From the NCBI RefSeq assembly GCF_028736155.1, contig NZ_CP117879.1, positions 124,001 through 188,000 of the forward strand: 64,000 nucleotides of DNA, in the 5' to 3' direction. This DNA is from Flavobacterium sp. KACC 22763 (GTDB taxonomy: Bacteria; Bacteroidota; Bacteroidia; Flavobacteriales; Flavobacteriaceae). Numbering within the stretch: the stretch's first letter is position 1; each line of letters opens with the position of its first letter. The notes beneath the pieces are model-generated. The model ran no database searches, had not been told where the DNA came from, and was given only the letters and a program-made list of their open reading frames with translations. Made by a program: the position numbers and the translations under genes. Shown in pieces: positions 52,234 to 60,723 of this stretch.

Positions 52234-53085
52234 ATGAAAATTACTAAGCCTTTTCTCGTATTATTAGTACTATTATCTGCTTGCGTTAGTTTTGCTCAAA
52301 GCGGAAAAAAATTAGATAAAATTATAAAAAGAGATTACCAGATAATTGAATGTACGGTTCTAAAAATGTCTGATAAAACAGTAGAATATTCACTTCCTGG
52401 TGAAACCGTTCAGATTTCACTAGATGTTTCTCAGATTGCCAAAATTGATTTTGCAAGCGGAAGATCTCAAACCTTTGATGTTTCTTCGAGCATAAGCGCT
52501 CCAGTTCAGAATGATTCTCAAAATGTAGCAAGTGCAGATATGAAACACAATACAATAGCGGTATTGCCAGTTCCTTACGTAAATGCAGATAATCAGCAAG
52601 GTTCTGAAGATATGGCAAAATTTGCTCAAAATGATTTGTACAACAAATTGTTAGATAAATCTTCTAACATTTTTCCGCTGACAGTTCAGGATTTAAGAAC
52701 TACAAATAGTTTATTGCATAAAGCAGGAATTGACCACAATAATATTGACGAAACGCCAATAGAAGATCTTGAAAAAATACTGGGAGTTGATAATATTGTG
52801 GCCGCAAAAGTTTCATACACAATTGGAACGGGTTCTACAGCTACTGCTTACAACAGCGGAAATGCGAAAGTGAGCAATAACAATAAAAAAGTAACTACAA
52901 ACGACATTTCTACAACAACAGCAAACAATCAGACGTATTACTACTATACGGTTTATTTTGATATGTATAAAAATACCGATAAGATTTACTCACAAACTCG
53001 TAAACCTTTGTTGGCTGTAAAAGATGGTTGGATGGATTCTATTTCTTATTTATTAAAAAGAAGTCCAATTTACGTGAAAAAATAA
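52234..53085 (+). CDS. Secreted protein, CsgG/LpoB-like middle region, unknown function
   Basis: 283 aa. Signal peptide (FLVLLVLLSACVSFAQ). A short N-terminal domain (IECTVLKMSDKTVEYSLPGETVQISLDVSQIAKIDF) is followed by NTIAVLPVPYVN...FAQNDLYNKLLDKSSNIFPLTVQDLRTTNSLLHKAGIDH, whose pattern (V-L-P, then helices, then a strand) resembles the CsgG/TolB-N/LpoB class. A Thr/Asn-rich loop (TGSTATAYNSGNAKVSNNNKK) separates strands near the C-terminus. Family assignment is tentative. Confidence 0.55.
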   Translation: MKITKPFLVLLVLLSACVSFAQSGKKLDKIIKRDYQIIECTVLKMSDKTVEYSLPGETVQISLDVSQIAKIDFASGRSQTFDVSSSISAPVQNDSQNVASADMKHNTIAVLPVPYVNADNQQGSEDMAKFAQNDLYNKLLDKSSNIFPLTVQDLRTTNSLLHKAGIDHNNIDETPIEDLEKILGVDNIVAAKVSYTIGTGSTATAYNSGNAKVSNNNKKVTTNDISTTTANNQTYYYYTVYFDMYKNTDKIYSQTRKPLLAVKDGWMDSISYLLKRSPIYVKK

Positions 53086-53171
53086 GGAATGTTTTTATGA
53101 GCGAGAGTTGTTAAGATTATTCGTCACAACTTTGTAACTTTGACCCTTTACATCTTTGTAACTCAAAAAAA

Positions 53172-53774
53172 ATGTTTCACTTACTTGATATTATTGGGAC
53201 AATGGCGTTTGCAATGTCAGGCGCCTTGACCGCAATGCACAAAAAACTAGATCCGTTTGGGGTTTTTATCATTGCATTTGTAACTGCCGTTGGAGGCGGA
53301 ACACTTCGCGATGTCTTAATCGGAAGAACTCCTGTTGGCTGGATGCGCGACATGCAATATGTGTATGTGATCATTTTAGGATTTTTTCTAGCGATACTTT
53401 TCCGAAAAAGATTCGACAAACTTCGAACCTCGTTGTTTCTATTTGATACAATTGGGCTTGGAGTTTTTACTTTAATAGGTCTTGAACGTGGACTTATAAC
53501 GGGTCTGCATCCTGCAATTTGTATAGCATTGGGAACAATGACAGCTTGTTTTGGAGGTGTAATTCGCGATATTTTATGCAACGAAATTCCAAATGTATTT
53601 CGAGAAGAAATCTATGCAACGATTTGTATTTTGGGCGGAATTGTTTTTTTTGGATTAAGAAAGCTAAATTTAAACGACGATATTTTATATTTAGTTACTT
53701 CTCTTGTGATTATTGTGGTTAGATTAATGGCGGTTAAATATAAATGGCATTTAAAAGCTTTTGATCATAAATAG
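53172..53774 (+). CDS. TRIC-like cation channel (UPF0126)
   Basis: 200 aa, about seven helices. Two repeated UPF0126 units, GTMAFAMSGALTAMHKKLDPFGVFIIAFVTAVGGGTLRDVL and LIGLERGLITGLHPAICIALGTMTACFGGVIRDILCNEIP, with GG-x-x-RD signature twice. Bacterial homologues of TRIC channels are trimeric K+ channels; some members of this family transport glycine or other ions. Next gene starts 2 bases after its stop, so operon with the polysaccharide cluster. Confidence 0.87.
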   Translation: MFHLLDIIGTMAFAMSGALTAMHKKLDPFGVFIIAFVTAVGGGTLRDVLIGRTPVGWMRDMQYVYVIILGFFLAILFRKRFDKLRTSLFLFDTIGLGVFTLIGLERGLITGLHPAICIALGTMTACFGGVIRDILCNEIPNVFREEIYATICILGGIVFFGLRKLNLNDDILYLVTSLVIIVVRLMAVKYKWHLKAFDHK

Positions 53775-53776
53775 AT

Positions 53777-54724
53777 ATGGAATACACTATAAGAAAGTAC
53801 TCTCAAGATGATTATTCAATCTGGAATGATTTTGTGGCCCAGTCTAAAAATGCTACATTTTTATTTCATCGCGATTTTATGGAATACCACAAAGATCGTT
53901 TTAAAGATTTTTCGCTTTTAGTTTTTGAAGATGAAAAATTGCGCGCCATTCTTCCTGCCAATAAAAAAGAAAATACGGTTTATTCGCATCAGGGGCTCAC
54001 ATATGGCGGATTGGTTTATTTACCCAAATTGAAAGCAGAAAAGGTTGAATCTATTTTAAATGAAATTTTACTTTTTTTGAAAGAAAACCAAGTTAGTACT
54101 TTTTGTTATAAGCCAATTCCAGATTTTTATTTTTCTGAGGGAAACGCAGCAATTGACTTCTTCTTATTGAAAAGAGGAGCGGTTTTAGAACGAAAAGAAA
54201 TGAATCTGGCTATTAATCTGACGGTTCCCCTAAAGATTTCTAAAAGCAAAATGAAGCATTTTAGAAGGATAGAAAACCTAGATTTGGATATTTTTGAAGA
54301 AGAAAATTTTGATCCTTTTTGGGGAAAAATTTTGGAGCCAAGATTAGCAGAGAAGTTTAATGTAAAACCAGTCCACTCCAAAGAAGAAATTACGTTTTTG
54401 AGATCTAAATTTCCGAAAAATATTAGACAATATGCTGCTTATAGAAATGATGAAATTATAGCTGGAATAACGATTTTTGAAACCAAAAATGTTGTAAAAT
54501 CACAATACGGTGCCACTTCAAAAACAGGAGAAGAATTTAGAGCACTAGATTTTTTATTCATTAATCTGATTCATAAATACAAACGAAAAGGGAAGCATTT
54601 TTTTGATATGGGAATTGTGGATGATGAAAATGAATCAGGCTATAATTTAGGGCTATTGAATCAAAAAGAAGAATTAGGCTGTTCTATTTATAATCAGGAT
54701 TTTTATAAAATAGAAATAAAATGA
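53777..54724 (+). CDS. FemAB/GNAT-like acyltransferase
   Basis: 315 aa. Two GNAT-like halves: IWNDFVAQSKNATFLFHRDFMEYH at the start and RNDEIIAGITIFETKNVVKSQYGATSKTGEEFRALDFLFINLIHKYKRKGKHFFDMG in the second half, a pattern of FemAB-like peptidoglycan or aminoacyl transferases. It starts the polysaccharide cluster and overlaps the aminotransferase ATG by 4 bases. It may acylate an amino sugar from the following enzymes; that is inference. Confidence 0.68.
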   Translation: MEYTIRKYSQDDYSIWNDFVAQSKNATFLFHRDFMEYHKDRFKDFSLLVFEDEKLRAILPANKKENTVYSHQGLTYGGLVYLPKLKAEKVESILNEILLFLKENQVSTFCYKPIPDFYFSEGNAAIDFFLLKRGAVLERKEMNLAINLTVPLKISKSKMKHFRRIENLDLDIFEEENFDPFWGKILEPRLAEKFNVKPVHSKEEITFLRSKFPKNIRQYAAYRNDEIIAGITIFETKNVVKSQYGATSKTGEEFRALDFLFINLIHKYKRKGKHFFDMGIVDDENESGYNLGLLNQKEELGCSIYNQDFYKIEIK

Positions 54725-55869
54725 TACCATTTTTAGACCTAAAAAAAATAAACAAACCGTATGAAACCGCTTTTCAGGAAAAATTGAAATTGGTTTTAGA
54801 AAACGGCTGGTATATTTTAGGAAAAGAATTGGAAACATTTGAAAAAGCTTTTGCGGAATATTGTCAATCAAAATATTGTATCGGAGTCGGAAATGGCTTT
54901 GATGCATTGGTTCTTATTTTTAAAGGCTATATAGAACTCGGAAAACTCAAAAAAGGCGATGAGGTTATTGTTCCAACAAACACATATATTGCTAGTATTC
55001 TAGCCATTTTGCAAGCCGATTTGGTTCCTGTTTTGATCGAACCAAGATTAGAAAGCTACAATATAAATCCAGAATTAATTCCCGAGAAAATCACTTCAAA
55101 AACAAAAGCTATTTTAGCAGTCCATTTGTATGGACAATTGGCTGAAATGCAGAAAATAAATGAGGTTGCAGAAAAGCATGCTTTGATTGTTGTAGAAGCT
55201 GCAGCACAAGCTCATGGTGTTAGAAAATATCAATTCTTAAATTCCAAATCCCAATCAGACGAAAATCTACAATTTTCGGATGTCACTCTGAGTGAAGGGC
55301 CACAAAGTGCTTCCGCATTTAGTTTTTATCTAGGCAAAAAATTGGGTTGTTTGGGAGACGGTGGAGCCATTACCACAAATGATGAAAAATTAGCAAAAGT
55401 TCTTTTTTCGCTTCGAAATTATGGTTCAGAAAAAAAATATCATAACGAATATGTCGGCGTAAACTCCAGATTAGATGAACTTCAGGCTGGGTTTTTAAAT
55501 TTAAAATTACCAAATTTAGATTCAGATAACGAGAAAAGAAGAGCTATTGCAAAACGATATTTATCAGAAATTGAAAATGATAAAATAGTGCTTCCATTTT
55601 GGGATCTTTCACGGAATCATGTTTTCCATTTGTTTGTTATTCGAACAGAAAACAGGGCACATTTACAAGAATATTTAGCTCAGAACAATATTCAAACCGT
55701 AATTCATTATCCCATTCCTCCACATCAGCAAAAGGCTTTTTCACAATGGAATAATTTGTCGGTTCCGATGACTGAAAAGATTCATAAAGAAGTTTTAAGC
55801 TTGCCGATAAGTCCCATTATGACAGAATCTGATATGAATTTTGTGATCAAAACTTTAAACCAATACTAA
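54721..55869 (+). CDS. DegT/DnrJ/EryC1 sugar aminotransferase (FdtB-like), with abnormal active site
   Basis: 382 aa. Family features: FLDLKKINKPYETAF at the N-terminus, GVGNGFDAL, EVIVPTNTYIAS, and after the active site YHNEYVGVNSRLDELQAGFLNLKLPNLD. These are typical of FdtB/QdtB aminotransferases that make dTDP-3-amino-3,6-dideoxyhexoses. Two oddities: (1) the PLP-pyridine aspartate in the motif ED-AAQA is Ala160 here (VVEAAAQAHG); (2) residues about 169-196, just before the Schiff-base Lys206 in SFYLGKKLG, are about 20 longer than normal and match dispersed repeat DNA. The gene is otherwise intact and in a closely packed operon. Activity is therefore questionable. Confidence 0.85.
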   Translation: MIPFLDLKKINKPYETAFQEKLKLVLENGWYILGKELETFEKAFAEYCQSKYCIGVGNGFDALVLIFKGYIELGKLKKGDEVIVPTNTYIASILAILQADLVPVLIEPRLESYNINPELIPEKITSKTKAILAVHLYGQLAEMQKINEVAEKHALIVVEAAAQAHGVRKYQFLNSKSQSDENLQFSDVTLSEGPQSASAFSFYLGKKLGCLGDGGAITTNDEKLAKVLFSLRNYGSEKKYHNEYVGVNSRLDELQAGFLNLKLPNLDSDNEKRRAIAKRYLSEIENDKIVLPFWDLSRNHVFHLFVIRTENRAHLQEYLAQNNIQTVIHYPIPPHQQKAFSQWNNLSVPMTEKIHKEVLSLPISPIMTESDMNFVIKTLNQY

Positions 55870-57144
55870 TTGAATTTTTATAGAAAAATAGTTCAAACAA
55901 ATTTGTTTAAAATTGCTTCTTTAAACAGTTTTAGTGTTGCTTTAAAAATCGGAATCGGTTTAATTACATCCAAGATTCTGGCAGTTTTTGTTGGTCCAAG
56001 CGGAATGGCTCTGGTTGGAAATCTTCGTAACTTTTTAACTTCATTAGAAAATATTTCCACTTTGGGGTTTCAAAATGGAATCGTAAAATATACCGCTGAA
56101 AATGAAAAAAATGAAAGCGAACTTGAAAAAATAATTTCTACGGTTTTTATATGTCTAGTTTTCTTAGCGTTTCTATTAAGTGGCATTTTATTTTTTACAG
56201 CTTCTTATTGGAACCAAGAAATTTTTGGAAATAAGGCTGAATATTTGATTGTCTTTAAAGTTTTAGCTTTAGTTTTGCCAACTTACGGACTTTCAATTTT
56301 TCTAATTGCGGTAATTAATGGTTTGGGCAGATTTAGAAAAGTAATTTGGATTAATATCATTGGAAACATTATTGGTTTATTGACTTCCATTTTTCTGATT
56401 TTGCAGTTCAAAACCACAGGAGCTTTGCTGGCAATTGTAATCGCACCGGCTTTGCTGTTTTTTATTACTTTTTATTTGGTTCAAAAAGAGATTCAATTTC
56501 TTCAATTCTTAAAATTAAAAGCATTCAATTTTAATGTATTGAAAAATCTTTCTTCTTATTCTTTGATGGTGTTGGTTTCGTCTGTTTTAGGGCCTTTTGT
56601 TTTTCTTGCAATTCGAAATCATATTATTCAGAATTTAGGAATCGAACAAGCAGGATATTGGGAAACTATGACAAGAATTTCGACTTATTATTTAATGTTT
56701 GTCAGTACGATTTTGAGTGTTTATTTTCTTCCAAAATTATCTAAAGCTCAAAATGATTCAGAAACCAAAAATGTCTTTTTACAGTATTATAAATTTATAC
56801 TTCCAATTTTTGTTTTGGGTTTAACGTTGCTATATTTTACTAGGTTTTTTATAGTTCAATTACTTTTTACTAAAGAATTTTTACCTGTAGCCAATTTGTT
56901 TTTTTGGCAGCTTTTAGGCGATGTTTTCAAAGTTTGCGCCCTGATTTTGGGTTTTCAGTTTTTTGCTAAAAAAATGACTTCAGCCTTTATCGTTGCCGAA
57001 TTATTTTCGTTTTCGGTCTTATATTTTGCTTGTTTGTATTTTATCAAAATCTTTCAAATCGAAGGCGTTGTAATCGCTTATGCTTTCGATAATTTGGTTT
57101 ATCTACTGGTTTTGGCGTTTTATTTTAGAAAAATTCTATTCTAA
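55870..57144 (+). CDS. Polysaccharide flippase (Wzx/MATE-type)
   Basis: 424 aa with about 12 helices. The N-terminus FKIASLNSFSVALKIGIGLITSKILAVFVGPSGMALVGNLRNF is typical of O-antigen translocases (PF13440/01943 type). It starts with TTG directly after the aminotransferase stop (TAATTG); a following ATG within the first 30 codons is lacking. It should move undecaprenyl-linked oligosaccharide units across the inner membrane. It overlaps the end of the convergent glycosyltransferase gene by 4 bases. Confidence 0.87.
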   Translation: MNFYRKIVQTNLFKIASLNSFSVALKIGIGLITSKILAVFVGPSGMALVGNLRNFLTSLENISTLGFQNGIVKYTAENEKNESELEKIISTVFICLVFLAFLLSGILFFTASYWNQEIFGNKAEYLIVFKVLALVLPTYGLSIFLIAVINGLGRFRKVIWINIIGNIIGLLTSIFLILQFKTTGALLAIVIAPALLFFITFYLVQKEIQFLQFLKLKAFNFNVLKNLSSYSLMVLVSSVLGPFVFLAIRNHIIQNLGIEQAGYWETMTRISTYYLMFVSTILSVYFLPKLSKAQNDSETKNVFLQYYKFILPIFVLGLTLLYFTRFFIVQLLFTKEFLPVANLFFWQLLGDVFKVCALILGFQFFAKKMTSAFIVAELFSFSVLYFACLYFIKIFQIEGVVIAYAFDNLVYLLVLAFYFRKILF

Positions 57145-58277
57145 TTTTCATTCCACTTCGAAATATACTTTTCTGCAATTTTCTTATAGTGATGATGCTC
57201 TTCTATAAAAGCCCTTGCACGTTTTCCAATTGCCATAATTTCATCTGGATTTTCAATTAAAAAAGACAATTCATCTACCAAGTAATCAAGGTCTGGAATA
57301 GCATTTATACAGACTTTTTTAGAAAGGTTGTAATGCGAAATAAATTCGTTTTCTGCGCCTGTAAAAACCACTTTTCCTTTTGCCATTGCTTCAAGTGCGT
57401 TATAGCCTTGATCGTATGCATAAATTTGATCTAGCAAAATATGACAGCGGTTGTACAAATTAATATACTCACCATAAGGGACACTGCGAACTGTTATAAT
57501 TTCTACTTTTTTAGCATATTTTTCTTGAATAATTTCTAAAGCTTTTTCAAAATAATCATTTCCTTTTTTTATGTAATTATCATTATTAATTCCGTGAAAA
57601 ATAATGATTTTATCATCAATATTCAGCGATTCAAATTGTAATTTATCAATGTTTATTGGGTTTGGAATTAATCCTAAATATTTGCTGTTTCCTTGTAACG
57701 GAAGATGATAATCAAAATCGGAAGCAATTATTCCGTGACAGTTTTTATAAATAAACTGATGCAGTCTGAAGAATGCTTTTTCTCGAAATTTCAAAACGTT
57801 TCCAAAAGACTTTTTATCGATTTTATGATTTAGATATAACGGAATTACAGATTTAAAATCGGGATTTTCGAAGCAATATTTCACATTCAAATAATCGTAG
57901 CCACAGCTCAATAAATAAAGCTTTTGATTGTTTTTTGAAAGATGTGAAATAATTTTTTTTTCAAAGTAAGGCTGGCATTCAAAACTGTTTTCGTTGATTA
58001 ATTGCACAACATCAAAACCAGAACATTGCTTTTTGAATTTTAAAAATTGGCAATATGTAAAAAACGAACTTATATCAAAGCCTGACAATTTATAAAGAGC
58101 AACTTTTGCTTTTTTCAACAATCCCGAGTCCCATTTTTTTTGGATAGGAAAATCGACAGGAAAGTTTTTAAAGCCATCTTTTCGACCGACAATAAAAACT
58201 TCATGTCCTAAAGCCTGTAAACCATCTTTTAGAGAATTGTGCAAATGGCTGTATTCGCCTACCAATAATACTTTCAT
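57141..58277 (-). CDS. Glycosyltransferase, GT4/GT1-like
   Basis: 378 aa. GT-B fold: MKVLLVGEYSHLHNSLKDGLQALGHEVFIVG at the N-terminus and IDDKIIIFHGINNDNYIKKGNDYFEKALEII, DQGYNALEAMAKGKVVFTGAENEFISHYN at the C-terminus (the latter is the E-x7-E-like nucleotide-sugar binding motif, in a weak form). The acceptor and donor sugars cannot be read. Convergent with the flippase. On the minus strand in a mostly plus-strand cluster. Confidence 0.82.
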   Translation of the reverse strand: MKVLLVGEYSHLHNSLKDGLQALGHEVFIVGRKDGFKNFPVDFPIQKKWDSGLLKKAKVALYKLSGFDISSFFTYCQFLKFKKQCSGFDVVQLINENSFECQPYFEKKIISHLSKNNQKLYLLSCGYDYLNVKYCFENPDFKSVIPLYLNHKIDKKSFGNVLKFREKAFFRLHQFIYKNCHGIIASDFDYHLPLQGNSKYLGLIPNPINIDKLQFESLNIDDKIIIFHGINNDNYIKKGNDYFEKALEIIQEKYAKKVEIITVRSVPYGEYINLYNRCHILLDQIYAYDQGYNALEAMAKGKVVFTGAENEFISHYNLSKKVCINAIPDLDYLVDELSFLIENPDEIMAIGKRARAFIEEHHHYKKIAEKYISKWNEN

Positions 58278-58321
58278 TAATGTGTATATTTGACAAATAT
58301 ATTTACTTTTTTGGTTAAAAC

Positions 58322-59404
58322 ATGAGTAAAAAGAAAGTTGCTATTGTTTCGCATTCATTAGGAGAAGGAGGGGCAGAACGTTTTGCGGGTTTACTGACTT
58401 TTATGTTAGAAGATTCTGGTTTTGAGGTTCATTCTATTATTGTTAATGATTGTGTAGATTATTCGTATACAGGAATTTTATTCAATTTGGAAAGAGAAAA
58501 TTCGGGTTCGTTTTCTTTTTTTAAAAAACTAAAAAAAGGAAAGCTATTGCGAAATTATCTGATTCAGAATAATATCGAAATTGTTATTGACGGGCGTTCG
58601 AGAAATGTTTTATTACGGGAGTTAATTACGAGATTTATTTATCGAAATTTAAAAATCTTTTATATCGTTCACAGCTATAATTTTGAGATTTATTTTCCTT
58701 CCTCAAAGTTTTGGTCGAGAATACTTTATAAGAATGTAGAAGCCTTAATCTGTGTTTCAAAAGCGATTGAAGAAAAAGTTAATCGTCTATTTCAATTAAA
58801 GAATACAACAACAATTTACAATCCTTTTTTTATTGCGGAAGAAGAACTAAGAAAAGAAATCTTGGAGCCCAAAAAAGTGATTTTATTTTTTGGAAGATTT
58901 GAAGAAAAAGTGAAAAATTTCACACTAATGCTAGAAGCTTTTTCTCAATCAAAAATATATGAAAAAGGATATCATTTGCATGTAATGGGATTTGGGAAGG
59001 ACTTGGATTTTATTCAGCAGAAAATTGAAGAATTGAATTTGAGAAATTATGTTAAGATTCTTCCTTTCAGAGAAAACCCTTTTGATGAGGTTCGAGAAGC
59101 TAAATTTACCGTTTTGACCAGTAATTTTGAAGGTTTTCCGTTATCTATTGTAGAATCATTGGCTTTGGGAACGCCTGTAATTGCTGTTGATTGTAATTCT
59201 GGACCTAGAGAAATTATTCAAAATGGATTTAATGGATTATTAGTCGAAAATCATAATCCGAAAGCTTTTGCAGAAGCGATGAATAAATTTGCAGATGATA
59301 GCAAATTATATAATTTTTGTAAAAAGAATGCTGCTGAAAGTGTAAAACATTTGTCTTTAAAAAATATTGCAGAACAATGGAAGAATCTTCTAAATCATCA
59401 ATAA
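58322..59404 (+). CDS. Glycosyltransferase family 4
   Basis: 360 aa. GT-B fold with KKVAIVSHSLGEGGAERFAGLLTFML at the N-terminus (GGAER), VILFFGRFEEKVKNFTLMLEAF and LTSNFEGFPLSIVESLALGTPVIAVDCNSGPREII, with the E-x7-E motif (EGFPLSIVE) intact. Typical of GT4 retaining enzymes in polysaccharide clusters. It overlaps the following FdtA-like gene by 28 bases. The sugar is unknown. Confidence 0.9.
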   Translation: MSKKKVAIVSHSLGEGGAERFAGLLTFMLEDSGFEVHSIIVNDCVDYSYTGILFNLERENSGSFSFFKKLKKGKLLRNYLIQNNIEIVIDGRSRNVLLRELITRFIYRNLKIFYIVHSYNFEIYFPSSKFWSRILYKNVEALICVSKAIEEKVNRLFQLKNTTTIYNPFFIAEEELRKEILEPKKVILFFGRFEEKVKNFTLMLEAFSQSKIYEKGYHLHVMGFGKDLDFIQQKIEELNLRNYVKILPFRENPFDEVREAKFTVLTSNFEGFPLSIVESLALGTPVIAVDCNSGPREIIQNGFNGLLVENHNPKAFAEAMNKFADDSKLYNFCKKNAAESVKHLSLKNIAEQWKNLLNHQ

Positions 59405-59811
59405 TAACGAATATTTCAGATATTCAACTCATTGAAATTCCTAAAATTCAGGATCGTAGAGGAAATCTTTCTGTTGTAGAAGGAGATACAATTCCGTTTG
59501 TTTCCAAAAGAGTATACTATCTGTATGATGTGCCAAGCGGAAGCAAAAGAGGCGGGCACGCACATATTGAACAGCAAGAGTTTTTAATTGCTTTAAGCGG
59601 TAGTTTTGATGTGGTTTTGAAAGACGGAAAAAACATTAAAACAATTACGCTAAATAAACCAAATGTTGGCTTGCTTATTGTTTCTGGGATTTGGCGTGAA
59701 CTTAAAAATTTCTCTTCAGGAAGTGTTTGTCTGGTTTTGTCTTCTGGCGAGTTTAGTGAAGGAGACTATATTCGAGAATACAAAAAGTTCCGACTATTTA
59801 AAGACAGATGA
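59377..59811 (+). CDS. fdtA: FdtA/QdtA-like dTDP-sugar 3,4-ketoisomerase (WxcM cupin)
   Basis: 144 aa, the length of single-domain FdtA. Cupin motifs RGNLSVVEGDTIPFVSKRVYYLYDVP, RGGHAHIEQQEFLIALSGSFDVVLKDG (catalytic His-x-His), and NVGLLIVSGIWRELKNF, SSGEFSEGDYIREYKKF. FdtA isomerises dTDP-6-deoxy-4-ketoglucose to its 3-keto form for transamination by FdtB, here the gene at 54721. RmlA/B and an acetyltransferase (FdtC) would be needed elsewhere. The ATG lies inside the GT4 gene (28-base overlap); the end overlaps the next gene by 18 bases, convergent. Confidence 0.88.
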   Translation: MEESSKSSIITNISDIQLIEIPKIQDRRGNLSVVEGDTIPFVSKRVYYLYDVPSGSKRGGHAHIEQQEFLIALSGSFDVVLKDGKNIKTITLNKPNVGLLIVSGIWRELKNFSSGSVCLVLSSGEFSEGDYIREYKKFRLFKDR

Positions 59812-60723
59812 GCCAAATCCTAAATTGGCTAAAAAGGTTTTAAAGAAAATTAGAATGCGTAAAATAAATGCAGGAAGACGCAGTAAAACTTTTTTCTTCC
59901 AACTTAAATTTTCTAAATCTATTGCGTTGTAATACTTATAGAAAAGCGTTTTTTCTCCAGCTAATTTGCTTTTTATCGCAAGAGAAAAACGATTTAAATC
60001 TAAAAACCTTTTTAAATTTGAGTTTGTTTGTTCTGCTATTTCAAACTTTGAAAAATCCATCTTTTCTTTAATCAAACGTTTGTCTTTCGAAAGACTTTTG
60101 GGATCGTAAATATAACGAGCCAATACTTTCCAAGAAAACACAACAGGGTAAACAAGCCCAATTCTGATCCACAAATCGGTGTCTTCTCCACTTTTAATTT
60201 TAGTATCAAAATGCCCAATTTCTTCGAAAATGGATTTATGAAAAACGGAGCAGGAAGTACACAAAACGGTTTCTTTTAAACTGGCTTTAAAATAATTTAC
60301 AATTTCAAAATCATCATTTGTTTTGGAAATTGAATATTGTGCCGAAATTACTTTTTTTGAAGTTTCAAATTCTATCGCAGCAGAAAACACTTTTTGATTT
60401 GGAAGCTTTGAAATGTTAGTATATATAGTTTCTAAAAATGTTGGATGCCAATAGTCATCTGCATCAAGAAAAGCAATAAAATCGGCATTTGCTTTTTCGA
60501 TTCCGTAATTTCTAGTTGCTGAAACACCTTTATTTTTTTTAATGAAATACTGTATTCTAGGATCTTTAAATTGAAGTAATTTCTCTTCGCTTTTATCTGT
60601 CGATCCGTCATTTACCACAATAATTTCAAAATCCTGAAAAGTTTGATTCAAAACACTTTGAATCGTATTTTCAATGAAGTTCTCTTTATTGTAAAGCGGA
60701 ATTATGATAGAAAAAAAAGCCAT
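59794..60723 (-). CDS. Glycosyltransferase family 2 (GT-A)
   Basis: 309 aa. FSIIIPLYNKENFIENTIQSVLNQTFQDFEIIVVNDGSTDKSE is the GT2 start, ADFIAFLDADDYWHPTFLE holds the DxD metal site. A C-terminal region (residues about 220-309) is basic and hydrophobic. It adds a sugar from a nucleotide donor, inverting. It abuts the next GT2 gene (60723/60724) with no gap. The 3' end overlaps FdtA by 18 bases. Confidence 0.92.
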   Translation of the reverse strand: MAFFSIIIPLYNKENFIENTIQSVLNQTFQDFEIIVVNDGSTDKSEEKLLQFKDPRIQYFIKKNKGVSATRNYGIEKANADFIAFLDADDYWHPTFLETIYTNISKLPNQKVFSAAIEFETSKKVISAQYSISKTNDDFEIVNYFKASLKETVLCTSCSVFHKSIFEEIGHFDTKIKSGEDTDLWIRIGLVYPVVFSWKVLARYIYDPKSLSKDKRLIKEKMDFSKFEIAEQTNSNLKRFLDLNRFSLAIKSKLAGEKTLFYKYYNAIDLENLSWKKKVLLRLPAFILRILIFFKTFLANLGFGSSVFK

